A program made the position numbers and the translations under genes. From assembly GCF_019049105.1 (NCBI RefSeq), contig NZ_JAHQZR010000006.1:1-64000 (forward strand): a stretch of DNA of 64,000 nucleotides. The letters are read 5' to 3'. Below, piece after piece: positions 19,601 through 28,099 of this stretch; the first letter of the stretch is position 1; the number at the start of each line of letters is the position of its first letter. The notes under the pieces were generated by a model. The model saw only the letters and a program-made list of their open reading frames with translations. It was not told the DNA's origin and did no database searches. This DNA is from Leucobacter chinensis (GTDB lineage Bacteria > Actinomycetota > Actinomycetes > Actinomycetales > Microbacteriaceae).

Positions 19601-20396
19601 TGAGTCCCGCGAGCGGGCGTAAATCTTCAACGAGGGTCGAAGAAGCGGTCAGCGTTGAGATCGAGGTGAGCTCGGCGAGCGGGCTCAGATCAGACACCTT
19701 CGACTTCTGAACGTTGAGGTACTGCAGCGACTCGAGGGTTGCGAGCGGTTCGAGGTCTTCGAGGTCAGAGAGCGCCGCTGCGCTGAGCGAGGTGATCTTC
19801 GTCAACCCGGAGAGCGGCGAGAGGTCAGTGAGTTGCGGCGAGTTGAAAGAGATGTCAACGGTCCTGAGACCGGTCATCTCTTTCATCGCAGTGATGTCTG
19901 AAAGCTCGGGGCTGTACGTCACTTTGAAGGTGCTGAGTGCTTTGGGCAGTTCGAGCCCGGCAAACGCCTCGTTGGTGAGGTCGGTTCTCGTCAGCATGAG
20001 CGACGTCATCTTCGTGAGGCCCGAGAGCGGCTTCAGCGAGTCGGCGCTTCTGAACGTGTGATCTGCGCCAATAAACGTCACGTTCCGAATTTCGCTGGCC
20101 TGTTCGATACCCTCGAGGCTCTTCACCGCGAACGAGTCATTACAGTTGAGCGAAAAGAACTTCTTCAGATCGGCCTCGGTGATGGTCTCGTCAGGTGCTC
20201 GCCCCGAACCGATCCCCTTGTTGATGCATGCCGTGAGCTGGTCATCAGCGAACACGATCGCCTCGTCTGATTCGTCGGCTGCTGCATGCGGCGCAAGCGC
20301 TACTTGCGCTCCGAAAGCCAGCGTAAAAGCCGTTCCGATCGCGAGTGCAGCCCGTGCGAACCGTGGTCGAAGTGTGACACCTCGAACGTTCCCCAT
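16692..20396 (-). CDS. Large LRR / Calx-beta surface protein with LATTG wall anchor
   Basis: A secreted cell-surface protein of 1234 residues. In order: a signal peptide (to about residue 45, after APHAAA), an internalin-like leucine-rich-repeat block (about 95-360), a region with a cadherin/He_PIG-like domain (about 430-560), four Calx-beta domains (about 560-1020, each with a TVxAGExxxFTVxR-like start and an AGxHYE core), an Asp/Gly-rich acidic region of roughly 150 residues, then LATTG (1196-1200), a hydrophobic helix and a short RRGLRD tail. LATTG fits the LAxTG motif used by actinobacterial class E sortases. The ATG at 20396 has AGGGGGAA upstream. Adhesion or calcium-dependent surface binding is likely; the ligand is unknown. 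No sortase gene is in the window. Confidence 0.9.
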   Translation of the reverse strand: MGNVRGVTLRPRFARAALAIGTAFTLAFGAQVALAPHAAADESDEAIVFADDQLTACINKGIGSGRAPDETITEADLKKFFSLNCNDSFAVKSLEGIEQASEIRNVTFIGADHTFRSADSLKPLSGLTKMTSLMLTRTDLTNEAFAGLELPKALSTFKVTYSPELSDITAMKEMTGLRTVDISFNSPQLTDLSPLSGLTKITSLSAAALSDLEDLEPLATLESLQYLNVQKSKVSDLSPLAELTSISTLTASSTLVEDLRPLAGLINMKNLDLDYAKLKSLEGVEAMHKMTDLHIMNNIDIAGNLDPIRDNPTLSRIHMNATGVTSIDALSNLPSLKNIQALSNHVTSLVGLPAAPEAVSVGTFAITAQNIQYNNKPQYVPNGAKRFMYDTTGDLELREQGQFPDFGGNLEPLETDNMPIVTIEVRKAWPELEYSFSQNPKGNDRFAGTVKMPIVWSSITSEDSATVSLGEHFEQQIETTAGFPAATYIIKPMDDDAAMPEWITLDESTGVLTIEPDGQDAVDYWPFTVQVADALGNTITDRFDLTVPEPGNTVFEIGEDQQVNAGEDLVFTVTRADADNNPYTGKASVDYRTVDGSAMSGVHYTDTAGTLTWDAGDTRDKTVTVPTLTDENAAGSPDVAMTLELSDPQPESFSELGGGFSSDGFMSFPTPELSSFTIDEAYDVEASTVDKQTVTLTVSRNKAAKNHWNGDASVHVMTQDGFAQAGTHYEPLHTLLEWGPGDFDDKEIEITILPGAAGTPELDFGVELVDPSTHMELGVPETTLMTISYPVPEPSVLSLGEDQTVEAGAETVSFTVSRTEAERNPWLGEASVRFTTHDGTAKAGEHYEAFDNVLTWAAGETDDIIVEVPLKAGAAGDPERNFSVELTDPSEYTIVGARATASAAIPYPVPYPTTLNIAGEPTVKAGEPLVFTVTPEQLSEPAWAGELSVRVLTSDHEAEAGTHYEAVDEVVTWKPGERDPIEVTVKTMPGFKGSDPRTFSIELADPSEYAELGESVNSVGTIAYEPDDSTPPNPGDGDEDGDGDGDGDDGDTDGEDSDIDGDADGDGGDTDGDIDGDGGDTDGDTDAEDGDVDGEDGDNDGQDGDADGADDNDNGTDDGDNDNGNDDGNNTDDDNTDGGNTDTNSDDGADDNDDATDGGATDGGSSDDGSTGGDSAGGGSGSALVDEGKNVEAQVLATTGSRWAFGAAIGGAAALALLAGATLLVAWNRRGLRD
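16880..17295 (-). repeat. Asp/Gly codon repeat array in the surface protein
   Basis: A simple-sequence stretch of near-hexamer repeats (GTCNCC type on the plus strand) encodes alternating Asp, Gly, Asn and Thr just before the wall anchor. It acts as a long acidic spacer in the protein and is a likely site of length variation between strains. Confidence 0.75.
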
Positions 20397-20633
20397 CGTT
20401 CCCCCTGTGTATGTGTCAACGCGAATGCTGAGAGTCGCGCGACTTGACTCTTTCATCTGTACGATGACCCCTAGGTCACACGCAAGCCTATCGAGGCTTG
20501 CGTCTCGCTGTCCAGGCTGCGGATCGGCCCACTTCTCGCTGTAGTCGCGCGTCTGAGGGGCGGGTTTCGTCTGCTGCCGCCGGCCGTTGCAGGCGAACGG
20601 CCGGCGGTTGTCGCGGGGTTGGCTGCTGGCCGT

Positions 20634-20710
20634 GGGCTGTGGGCCGTGGGCTGTGGGCTGTGGGCTGTGGGCTGTGGGCTGTGGGCTGTGGGCTGTGGGC
20701 TGTGGGCTGC
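20634..20710. repeat. 7-bp tandem repeat, 11 units (GGGCTGT)
   Basis: Eleven head-to-tail heptamers; ten read GGGCTGT or differ at one base (the second unit is GGGCCGT and the last ends in C). A second array of TGTTGGC heptamers, four units, follows at 20721-20748. The strand is rich in G, and the array lies about 240 bases upstream of the surface-protein start. Confidence 0.95.
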
Positions 20711-20876
20711 TGCTGCTTGCTGTTGGCTGTTGGCTGTTGGCTGTTGGTGCTGCTGCTTGCTGCTGTTGGCCTCTGTTGGTTGTTGTAGTGCTGACTTATT
20801 GGCCGCTGGCGGCTGTATTGGCGTGCAAGGCCTCGTACGGTGGCTCGCGTGGGTCTTGAGCGTGGTTTTGCCGCCC

Positions 20877-20928
20877 ATTTGACGAAAAGCAGGGTGTTTG
20901 AACGCTCACACCCTGCTTTTCGTCAAGT
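20877..20928. repeat. Long palindrome, copy 2 of 2
   Basis: Arms 20879-20897 and 20908-20926 (19 bp perfect) repeat the arms of the element at 137-196 with a different loop (10 bases). The flank GTAGAC then GGTG is shared with the first copy. It lies about 180 bases past the stop of the ABC ATPase gene on the minus strand, so it could also end that transcript. Confidence 0.85.
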
Positions 20929-21107
20929 AGACGGGTGAAGGCCGCAATCGACGGGTCGGGTCAGCGTAAGGCCGGGCTAGCGGGGGCCGAGCCAACGTAG
21001 GGCCGGCAAACGCGGGCCGGCCCAACACAGAACGCGGGCGAGTGAAGGCGCCCGGATTGAAGAGCCCGGTCCAGAGAGAGCAATGAGCTCGAAGTACCCC
21101 GGCCAAC

Positions 21108-21890
21108 CTACAGTACGCTCGCGAGAAAGCTCTTGGTTCGGTCGCTCTGCGGGTTGTCGAATACCTCGTTCGGGTTACCGGACTCGACGACGACGCCATC
21201 GTCCATGAACACCACCGTGTCGGCGGCACTTCTCGCAAAGCCGATTTCGTGGGTCACGACGACCATCGTTGTGCCTGCCTGGGCGAGGTCACGCATGACC
21301 TCGAGAACATCGCCAACGAGTTCCGGGTCAAGCGCGCTCGTCGGCTCATCGAACAGCATGATCTTTGGTTTCATCGCGAGAGCTCGGGCAATCGCCACGC
21401 GTTGTTGCTGACCGCCCGAGAGCTGGGCTGGGTAATGCTGGGCCCACTCGACGAGCCCTACCTTGTCGAGCAGGTGCATTGCTTCTTGACGAACCTCAGA
21501 CCGGGGCCGGTGGGCGACCCCAACCGGAGCCTCCATGATGTTGTCGAGAGCTGTTTTATGCGGGAACAGGTTGAAGCGCTGAAACACCATTCCGATCTTG
21601 CGGCGTTGTTTGGCGACTGCACGAGGATGTAGCTCGTAGAGTTCACCATTTTTCTCACGGTATCCAACGAGTTCGTCGTCGACGAAGATCTTGCCACCAT
21701 TGATGGTTTCAAGGTGGTTGATGCAACGTAGGAGCGTCGACTTTCCTGAGCCAGAGGGCCCGAGTAGGCAGGTTACTTCACCCTCGCGCACGTCCATGTC
21801 GATTCCCTTGAGTACCTCGAGTGAAGCGAAGCGTTTGCGCACACCTCTGAGGCGCACGAGTGCGGTTTCATCGAGTACTTGATCAGGCAT
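21108..21890 (-). CDS. Amino-acid ABC transporter ATP-binding protein
   Basis: The ATPase of a polar-amino-acid importer, 260 residues. It has Walker [10 protein letters not shown] (44-52), the LSGGQQQR signature and Walker [13 protein letters not shown]. An insert after the Q-loop approach reads [13 protein letters not shown], which is shared with the ATPase at 32670 and places both in one subgroup (TcyN-like). The ATG at 21890 overlaps the permease gene by eight bases; a longer frame upstream lies inside that gene. It closes a minus-strand run: decarboxylase, binding protein, permease, ATPase. Confidence 0.93.
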   Translation of the reverse strand: MPDQVLDETALVRLRGVRKRFASLEVLKGIDMDVREGEVTCLLGPSGSGKSTLLRCINHLETINGGKIFVDDELVGYREKNGELYELHPRAVAKQRRKIGMVFQRFNLFPHKTALDNIMEAPVGVAHRPRSEVRQEAMHLLDKVGLVEWAQHYPAQLSGGQQQRVAIARALAMKPKIMLFDEPTSALDPELVGDVLEVMRDLAQAGTTMVVVTHEIGFARSAADTVVFMDDGVVVESGNPNEVFDNPQSDRTKSFLASVL

Positions 21891-22848
21891 TGCGCTGCTC
21901 CTTACGCTGCTTCTTGCGTGCTCTCTGGACCTGGATTGAGCCGGTATATTCTTTCGCCTTTGCCATGAGCGACTGTGGTTGGTTTCGGCTACTGCCACGG
22001 CCAAAATGCCGCTCAAGGTAGTGCTGTGGCACCGACAGGACCGAGACGATGGCGAGGTACCAAATGCTCACCACGATAAGCAGTTCGACCTGCCGCAGGT
22101 TCTGGGCTGAAATTTGTGTGGCTTGCGTGTAGAGCTCAAGAACGGCAATGAGCGAGAGCAATGAGGTGTTTTTAATCATCGAGATGAGTTGGTTGCCCAT
22201 GGGCGGAATGATGACTCGCATCGCCTGGGGTAGGAGGATACGCCTGAAGCAATAGCTCGGGCTCATGCCGAGCGACGCGGCGGCTTCCTGCTGGCCCTCG
22301 TCGACCGAGAGCATGCCCGAGCGTACGATTTCAGAGGAGTAAGCGGCCTCGTTCAGCGTCAGCGCGATGATGCCAGCGACAAGCGCGGTGAGGAGCTTGT
22401 TTGTATCTTCTTGCCAAAACACGATGTCGGTGAATGGAATACCGATGGTGATCTTCTCGAAGATGAGGCCAAAGTAGCCCCAAATCACGATTTGCACGAG
22501 CAGCGGAGTTCCTCTGAATGCCCAAACGTACACCGCCGCAACTGCCACGAGTACGGGATTGCCAGACATGCGCATTGCCGCGATGAGTACCGCGAGAAGA
22601 GCGGCGGCGAACATGGCGATGATGGTGATGATGAGGGTGAGGCGCACTCCGGAGAGAATGCGCGGGTGAAACATGAATTCACCAATGGTCGCGAAATCAA
22701 TGTTTTTGTTGGTGGCGATTGCCTGCACAAACGCCACCAACAAAAACACAATCACGACGGTACTGACCCAGCGCCAGGGGCGGCGCAGCGAGTGAACGAC
22801 GTTGTCGAACTCCCTGCTCGGGGCCTGCGGCGTTGCTGCCTTCGTCAT
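21883..22848 (-). CDS. Amino-acid ABC transporter permease
   Basis: A HisM/GlnP-type permease, 321 residues. After an N-terminal extension of about 30 residues it has roughly five to six membrane helices and the EAA loop ([20 protein letters not shown], near residue 210). The C-terminus is basic and extended (KKQRKEQR). It starts 11 bases after the binding-protein stop and overlaps the ATPase gene by eight bases. Confidence 0.93.
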   Translation of the reverse strand: MTKAATPQAPSREFDNVVHSLRRPWRWVSTVVIVFLLVAFVQAIATNKNIDFATIGEFMFHPRILSGVRLTLIITIIAMFAAALLAVLIAAMRMSGNPVLVAVAAVYVWAFRGTPLLVQIVIWGYFGLIFEKITIGIPFTDIVFWQEDTNKLLTALVAGIIALTLNEAAYSSEIVRSGMLSVDEGQQEAAASLGMSPSYCFRRILLPQAMRVIIPPMGNQLISMIKNTSLLSLIAVLELYTQATQISAQNLRQVELLIVVSIWYLAIVSVLSVPQHYLERHFGRGSSRNQPQSLMAKAKEYTGSIQVQRARKKQRKEQRNA

Positions 22849-22859
22849 GAGCGTTCGCC

Positions 22860-23834
22860 TTACTCGCTTGCTGCGTTCACGAGTGCTGAGTCGAGCGCGA
22901 GTGACCCCATACCGTGCTCATCGAGAATGGCCTGGTAGGTGCCATCGTCAATGAGCGACTGCATGGCCGCTTGGAGCGCATCGGTCAACTCGGTGCGATC
23001 GTTGAGAAGACCGAATCCCGTGTATACGGGGTTGAAGCCCTGGGGGTTCTCGGGGTCTTCGACGAGCTCAAAGTACTCGCCGTCTCCTGCCGTTCGGGCG
23101 GTATAGGCCGCGACGGGAGCGTCAACGATGTAGGCCTGGGCCCTGCCCGCACGGAGCGCGGTTTGCGAATCCTGGGCGACGGGAAGCGCCTGCACATCGA
23201 TGCCCTCTTTGCCACTCGCGATGCACTCTTCTGAGAGCTCTGCGAGCAGTTCGGCCTGAAGCGTTGACTTTTGCGTTGAGGCGCTGTGCCCACAAAGATC
23301 GGTGAGGGTTTCGATGTTTTCTGGGTTTCCCTTGGCTACGACGATTGCGAAACCAGCCTGAATCTCTTCAATGAAGTTGAGCGTCTGTTGGCGCTCTTTT
23401 GAATCATTCATGCCCATCATGATGATGTCGTGGCGGTCAGACTGCAGCGAGGGAATCACTGACTCAAAGGGTTGGTGCTCGACCGTGAACTCGACGCCGA
23501 GTTTAGCGCCGAGCGCGATAGACATATCAGCGTCAACGCCGATGAGGTCGTTGTCGTCGTTGACCTCGATAAATGGTGGGTATGGCACTCCCATCGCGAC
23601 TCGAACGGTACCCCGTTCGGTGATCTCTTCGGGCAGGAGGGCAGAAGCGGCATCATCGGCCTCAACGTTGAAGTCGGTGGTTTGCTGCAGTGAGAGTGTC
23701 CCTTGGTTGGCCCCACCGTCGGCTGTGGCTCCTTCGTATTTTTCACCGGAGGTCTCAGCGCTACAAGCACTGAGCGCGAGCAAGGCGGTTGCTGCGACGG
23801 CGAGGGGCATGAGCGTTCTGGTGTTTCGTAACAT
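22860..23834 (-). CDS. Amino-acid ABC transporter substrate-binding lipoprotein
   Basis: A solute-binding lipoprotein of the SBP_bac_3 family, 324 residues. The signal peptide ends in the lipobox LSAC; the mature part has VAMGVPYPPFIEVNDDNDLIGVDADM, the usual ligand-site start, and EFTVEHQPFESVIPSL. The ATG at 23834 has AAAGGA seven bases upstream; the frame continues upstream through the 16-bp repeats, which do not code. Co-transcribed with the permease and ATPase. The ligand is likely an amino acid or a derivative. Confidence 0.92.
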   Translation of the reverse strand: MLRNTRTLMPLAVAATALLALSACSAETSGEKYEGATADGGANQGTLSLQQTTDFNVEADDAASALLPEEITERGTVRVAMGVPYPPFIEVNDDNDLIGVDADMSIALGAKLGVEFTVEHQPFESVIPSLQSDRHDIIMMGMNDSKERQQTLNFIEEIQAGFAIVVAKGNPENIETLTDLCGHSASTQKSTLQAELLAELSEECIASGKEGIDVQALPVAQDSQTALRAGRAQAYIVDAPVAAYTARTAGDGEYFELVEDPENPQGFNPVYTGFGLLNDRTELTDALQAAMQSLIDDGTYQAILDEHGMGSLALDSALVNAASE

Positions 23835-23874
23835 GGGTGTTCCTTTCAAACTGAAACGGCATTGTTTCTCTGGT

Positions 23875-23955
23875 GGTCGGGACATAAGATCGTCGGGACA
23901 TGAGGTGGTCGGGACATGAGATCGTCGGGACATAAGATCGTCGGGGCATAAGGTC
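23875..23955. repeat. 16-bp direct repeats, five units, between decarboxylase and binding-protein genes
   Basis: Five head-to-tail copies of a 16-base unit built on GTCGGGACATAAGATC (the GTCGGG core starts at 23876, 23892, 23908, 23924 and 23940), with changes at a few positions and a degenerate sixth copy. They fill almost the whole gap between the decarboxylase stop and the binding-protein leader. On the transcribed strand each unit carries an ATG in a shifting frame. Confidence 0.93.
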
Positions 23956-25294
23956 ATTGGGGTAAGAGATGCTCTCGGCGCGAGGTGGTGTGACGAGGCA
24001 ATCGCGCCCAATCGTGCTTCAGGGCGGGTTCGTGGGCTTCGAGATAACCCTCGTACGTTTGCCTCCTGACCGCGAGCGTCGCTTCTTCGTCACGGCAGAA
24101 CACGACAGCCGGGTGCAGAGCGCCGTTGTAATTATTAGCGAAGGTATAGCCGTAAGCGCCGGTTGCCGCAATGATGACGGTGTCGCCGGGAGCTGGCGCG
24201 TGAAGCGGTGCTCGGTCAACAAGAAGGTCACCCGACTCGCACTGCCTGCCAACGAGCTGCACGATGGAGTCGGGAGCCTCGGTGACGCGGTCGGCCACGA
24301 CCGCGGTGAACCGGTCGTCGGTGAGCGCGATATTCATGAGCTCTGACATGCCGCCGTCGACGGCGACAAATGTTTCGAGCGAGCGTTTCACCGTGCGCAC
24401 GGTATAGGCCGTGATGCCGCTCCGAGCGACGAGCGAGCGCCCCGGTTCGATGATGAGCTCGACGTCGTCAGGCAGCACCGTAGCCGCGAGCCCGCAGAGC
24501 CCATCGAGGTACTCCTCGATTTCAGGAGCGTCGTCGGCCTCTGAATAGTTCACCCCGAGCCCACCGCCAAGGTTGTAAACGTCGAAGTTGCCGACGTTCG
24601 CGATGACCCGAAGCGCCTCGAGAAAAGGCTCGACGTCGAGAATCTGCGAACCGATGTGCACGTGCACGCCGCGCACCCGTACTCGTTCGCTCCCTTCGAT
24701 CCGCTCGATGAGCGCGAGAGCTGACTCGATGGGCATGCCAAACTTCGAGTGGGCTCCGCCGGTCTGAATGGAGGGGTGGGTGTCGGCTTCGACACCGGGA
24801 AGAACCCGAATGAGTACGTCTTGTGGAGTCGTCGCGTGCTCTTCGATGAGGGCGACATCGTGGTCATTGTCAACGACGATGAGGCCGACGCCTATCTTGG
24901 TCGCAAGGCTGATTTCTGCACTGCTCTTTGCGTTGCCGTGCAGCACAATGTTCGCTGCGTTCACCCCGGCTGCGAGCGCCATGCGCAATTCTCCCTCGCC
25001 CGCGACATCGACCGAGAGGCCCTCGGCTTCTGCGATGGCGTAGGCGGCGATGCAGGGCAGTGACTTGGAGGCGAAACACACCCGTGACTTGGGCCAGCGG
25101 CTGCGCAATCCATCGCGGTAACGCTGCATCGTTTCGCGCAGGTGCCGTTCGTCGTACACGAAGAGCGGGGTACCGAAGCGACCGGCGAGGTCGGTCACCG
25201 AGCACCCTCCAATGGTGAGTGCGCCCGTGTCGTCGACCCCCGCTGTCGTAGGTAACAGGCGGGCAAGGGATGGGGGTAGAGAAGTGTCGCTCAT
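23954..25294 (-). CDS. Diaminopimelate-decarboxylase-like PLP enzyme
   Basis: A fold-type III PLP decarboxylase, 446 residues, of the LysA/ornithine decarboxylase superfamily. The PLP lysine is in CFASKSLPC near residue 70; VHVHIGSQI, the glycine-rich NLGGGLGVNY block, IEPGRSLVA and the CESGD cysteine motif with GAYGYTFANNYNG are all present. It would decarboxylate meso-diaminopimelate or a related diamino acid. Its place at the head of an amino-acid import operon, opposite a PucR regulator, suggests a catabolic role rather than lysine synthesis; this is inference. The ATG at 25294 has GAGG nine bases upstream. Confidence 0.87.
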   Translation of the reverse strand: MSDTSLPPSLARLLPTTAGVDDTGALTIGGCSVTDLAGRFGTPLFVYDERHLRETMQRYRDGLRSRWPKSRVCFASKSLPCIAAYAIAEAEGLSVDVAGEGELRMALAAGVNAANIVLHGNAKSSAEISLATKIGVGLIVVDNDHDVALIEEHATTPQDVLIRVLPGVEADTHPSIQTGGAHSKFGMPIESALALIERIEGSERVRVRGVHVHIGSQILDVEPFLEALRVIANVGNFDVYNLGGGLGVNYSEADDAPEIEEYLDGLCGLAATVLPDDVELIIEPGRSLVARSGITAYTVRTVKRSLETFVAVDGGMSELMNIALTDDRFTAVVADRVTEAPDSIVQLVGRQCESGDLLVDRAPLHAPAPGDTVIIAATGAYGYTFANNYNGALHPAVVFCRDEEATLAVRRQTYEGYLEAHEPALKHDWARLPRHTTSRREHLLPQ

Positions 25295-25419
25295 CGAATC
25301 AAACCTCGGCTTCATTGTCGGGTATCGCGGTATCTGGAGGGCCGCTTTGCTGGCCCCACTTCTTCAACGCTAGATGAGTGAGGGTGTGCGATTCTTATCG
25401 GTTTCGATAGGGTTTTGTC

Positions 25420-27048
25420 ATGTCAGTGTTGAAACCGATAATCTTACGTGCCGACGGCAAAGAAGCCGGGCTCGCGCTACTCACGGTCGAGGAGCGTCTT
25501 GGCAGTGACGTGATGAAGGTCGAGCTGCCCCCGGGAGCTCAGAGCCCTCTCGTTCGCTCACTCGATCTTTACGACGCTTCGACTTCTGCGCAGTCGAGCG
25601 ATCAAGGTGGGGGCGGGATGCTGCTCTGCCTCGTTTCGGCCGAGGCAATGCGCGAGCGAGAGGTGCAACGTGCCCTCGACTTCGCGGTCGCGAGCGAGTG
25701 CGCAGCGGTCGTGACGAAGCTCTCTGACGAGAGAGCGCGCAGCGAAATTGAAGCGAAAATTCTTGACGCGGGCCTTGCCTCGGTGGCGTTGCACCCCGAT
25801 GTCGGCTGGCGTGAGTTTGACGGGCTCCTCACGACCACGCTTGGCGAACACGCACAGTCGCTCACTCTCGCCCCATCGGTTGGCGACAAGCTCTTTGCCC
25901 TCGCGAACACCGTGGCTCGGGTGTTCGGCGGATCGGTCGCGATCGAAGACCACCAGCGCAGCATTCTCGCGCACTCCTCGGTCTCTGGCCAAGCTATCGA
26001 CGAGTTGCGTACGACGGGCATCTTGTTTCGTCGCGCGGGCGATGCACCCGTGAATGAGGATCGCTACCGCAGAGTGTTCGAAGCCGAGGGTCCCGTGCGG
26101 TTCATTCGATACGGAGACTATCTGCCACGGGTGGCGATCGCGGTTCGGGCGGGTACCATTCCGCTCGGGTCGATCTGGGCCCTCGATCCGCAAGCAGACG
26201 CTGAGGTCGAGGGCGCAGCGCTCGCCGAAGCGAAAGCTCAGGTGCTCGAACAGGCGGCTACGATGGCCGCGGGAACACTGCTCGAGGCGTGGAAAGCCAC
26301 GAACCGATCAACGTCTCGCAGGGAGTCGGCGCTACGCCGGGTGCTCATTGCCGCTGCTCAGCAAGGAGATCGTGAAGCGCTCGATCCGACGGGTGAAGCG
26401 GCAGGGGTGATTCTTGTCGCCGAGGTCGCAGCCGGCCCGCGCTCGGCGGGGCGTATCGCCGAGGCGAGGGGCGTTTTTGCGAGGCACCTTGCAATGTATA
26501 TACCGAACGTTGTTGTTTCGGCAGAAGCCAACGAGATCATCGCCCTGTGCCCCACCGAGCGCGTCGATGAGGTGCGAGGTTGGGCGCTTGAGGCGCTCGC
26601 CGACCTCTCTGCCGATACCGCGAGCGGCCTACGAGTCGGCGTGAGTGATCCGCACACCATTACGACAAGGCTGCCCTTCGCGGTGAACGAAGCGCGCGAT
26701 GTCGCGAAACACTCGCGCGCCGTTGCAGAACCGGTCGGAACAGTTGCGGGGGTGCGAACACAGCTGTTTCTAGCTGCCTGCCGGGCTCAGCTGGAGCTTG
26801 ACGACCGGCTGATGCTCCCCGAGGTGCGAGAGCTGCTCGACGCCGGAGAAGGGCGGCAGCAACTCGTCGAGACCTTCATCGAGTGGCTTGCTGCGGCGGG
26901 AAACGTGGGCCGAGCCGCTGAGCAGTTACGGGTGCACGAACAGACCGTGCGCTATCGTTTGCGGCGGCTGCGTGAGCTTTTGCCGATCGAAGATGCCGAC
27001 CCCGACTACCTGCTCGCGCTCTGGGCGCAGTTGCGTTCAGGGCGCTGA
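25420..27048 (+). CDS. PucR/CdaR-family transcriptional regulator
   Basis: A 542-residue activator-type regulator. The N-terminal two thirds contain a PucR-like sensor region (the AMREREVQRALDFAVASECAAVVTK part near residues 75-100) and a GGDEF-like middle domain; the C-terminus holds the HTH_30 domain with VHEQTVRYRLRRLRELL. It is divergent from the decarboxylase operon with a 125-base shared promoter region, so it most likely controls that operon. Its ligand is probably the amino-acid substrate or a product. Confidence 0.9.
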   Translation: MSVLKPIILRADGKEAGLALLTVEERLGSDVMKVELPPGAQSPLVRSLDLYDASTSAQSSDQGGGGMLLCLVSAEAMREREVQRALDFAVASECAAVVTKLSDERARSEIEAKILDAGLASVALHPDVGWREFDGLLTTTLGEHAQSLTLAPSVGDKLFALANTVARVFGGSVAIEDHQRSILAHSSVSGQAIDELRTTGILFRRAGDAPVNEDRYRRVFEAEGPVRFIRYGDYLPRVAIAVRAGTIPLGSIWALDPQADAEVEGAALAEAKAQVLEQAATMAAGTLLEAWKATNRSTSRRESALRRVLIAAAQQGDREALDPTGEAAGVILVAEVAAGPRSAGRIAEARGVFARHLAMYIPNVVVSAEANEIIALCPTERVDEVRGWALEALADLSADTASGLRVGVSDPHTITTRLPFAVNEARDVAKHSRAVAEPVGTVAGVRTQLFLAACRAQLELDDRLMLPEVRELLDAGEGRQQLVETFIEWLAAAGNVGRAAEQLRVHEQTVRYRLRRLRELLPIEDADPDYLLALWAQLRSGR

Positions 27049-27059
27049 GAGGCATTGGA

Positions 27060-27560
27060 TCAAATCATGTACTCGAGTTCTCGATAGCTGCCGCGATAGA
27101 AGAGGAGCGGCGCTCGCTCTGGGTCGGTAGAGATGCCGCTCACCCTGACGAGAAAAATCAGATGATCACCCGCCTCAATTTCTTGTTCGATCTCACCGGC
27201 AACCCAGCCCGTACCGCCGTCGAGAATCGGTGCACCGTTGCTGGGTGAGGGGCTCCACTCGACGCCCTTCCATTTGTCAGTGCCCGAGCGTGCAAACTGG
27301 CCGCTCAAATGCTGTTGCTCGGCGCTCAAGAAATTCACCACCACTCGGCGATGCGCTCGCACCGAGCTAAGACTGCGAGAGGCGCGCGAGATCGAAAACG
27401 AGATGAGAGGTGGATCGATCGACACGCTGTAGAACGACTGGCAGGTGAAGCCAACCGGCCCGTCGACGCCGTGCGTGGTGATTACGGTCACTCCTGAAGC
27501 AAAGCTTCCCATGACATCGCGGTAGCTGCGCTCATCAAATGGCTGGGGTGATGCGGTCAT
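27060..27560 (-). CDS. Flavin reductase (FMN-binding, HpaC-like)
   Basis: A flavin:NAD(P)H reductase of 166 residues that makes reduced flavin for monooxygenases. It has the SFASGVTVITTHG start, the GFTCQSFYSVSIDPPLISFSI flavin-binding segment and a GDHLIFLVRV block typical of the Flavin_Reduct fold. The ATG at 27560 overlaps the stop of the upstream FMN reductase gene (ATGA). Both are divergent from two luciferase-family monooxygenase genes, which would use their product. Confidence 0.92.
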   Translation of the reverse strand: MTASPQPFDERSYRDVMGSFASGVTVITTHGVDGPVGFTCQSFYSVSIDPPLISFSISRASRSLSSVRAHRRVVVNFLSAEQQHLSGQFARSGTDKWKGVEWSPSPSNGAPILDGGTGWVAGEIEQEIEAGDHLIFLVRVSGISTDPERAPLLFYRGSYRELEYMI

Positions 27561-28099
27561 GCAGAAACCTCGCTTGCGATAGCAGCCTGCTGTGTAGCGG
27601 GCTTTGGAAGGGGGAGGCGCGGCAGTTGCGAGTCGGCCCACTCGTCAAGGAGCTCGGTGCGGCGATCAAACTTGGGTGTGGGAAACGCGAGGCCGCGGGT
27701 GGGCACGCTCGCACCGAGCTCGACCAGCAGAGGGCGGAGCGTGAATTCGACAGCGAGGGTGTGCTCGTCAGAGGCAATCGTGAAGAGCGGAATGGCAGAG
27801 ACCCCAGCAAGCCCTTGCGCCGGGTAACGATCGAGAAAAGCTTTGAGGAGTCCTGTGTAGCTCGCCTTGTACGTTGGCGTGGCGATGATTGCATAGGTTG
27901 AGTCGCGGAGCTGATCGAGTAATTGATCGAGTGGGGGAGATGGCCAGGTGAAGAGTGAGTCGGCGTGGTCGATGAGATCGATCGTGGGGTGAACTGTGGC
28001 GCCGGTGTGGTTGGCAACGCGTTCTGCAAGTTGCTCGGCGAGCTGGTACGTGCGGGAACGTGCTTTGGGGTTCCCGACAACAACAGAAACAGTGGACAT
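27557..28099 (-). CDS. NADPH-dependent FMN reductase, SsuE-like
   Basis: A flavodoxin-fold FMN reductase of 180 residues. It starts STVSVVVGNPKARSRTYQLAEQ, the FMN phosphate loop, and has ATPTYKASYTGLLKAFLDRYP near residues 73-93, the family signature. It would supply reduced FMN to the two monooxygenases encoded divergently 250 bases away. Having two flavin reductases in one transcript is somewhat redundant; one may serve sulfur-compound cleavage and the other a different oxygenase. Confidence 0.93.
   Translation of the reverse strand: MSTVSVVVGNPKARSRTYQLAEQLAERVANHTGATVHPTIDLIDHADSLFTWPSPPLDQLLDQLRDSTYAIIATPTYKASYTGLLKAFLDRYPAQGLAGVSAIPLFTIASDEHTLAVEFTLRPLLVELGASVPTRGLAFPTPKFDRRTELLDEWADSQLPRLPLPKPATQQAAIASEVSA

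Larger units (their letters stand above)
20397..21107. other. Intergenic region without credible gene
   Basis: About 700 bases between the surface-protein start and the end of the amino-acid ABC operon. I see no credible gene; open frames here cross simple repeats and have no ribosome site. It contains the 7-bp tandem array, a looser TGTTGGC array and the second copy of the long palindrome. The promoter of the surface-protein gene must lie near the left edge. Confidence 0.6.

Noticed and set aside
20471-20878. Open frame across the heptamer array on the minus strand
   Set aside because: Its protein is a Pro/Gln/Ser/Ala artefact of the 7-bp repeat (21-base period), with no ribosome site; nothing supports coding.
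23875-23955. 16-bp direct repeats as a CRISPR array
   Set aside because: Units are contiguous with no unique spacers, and no cas genes are present.
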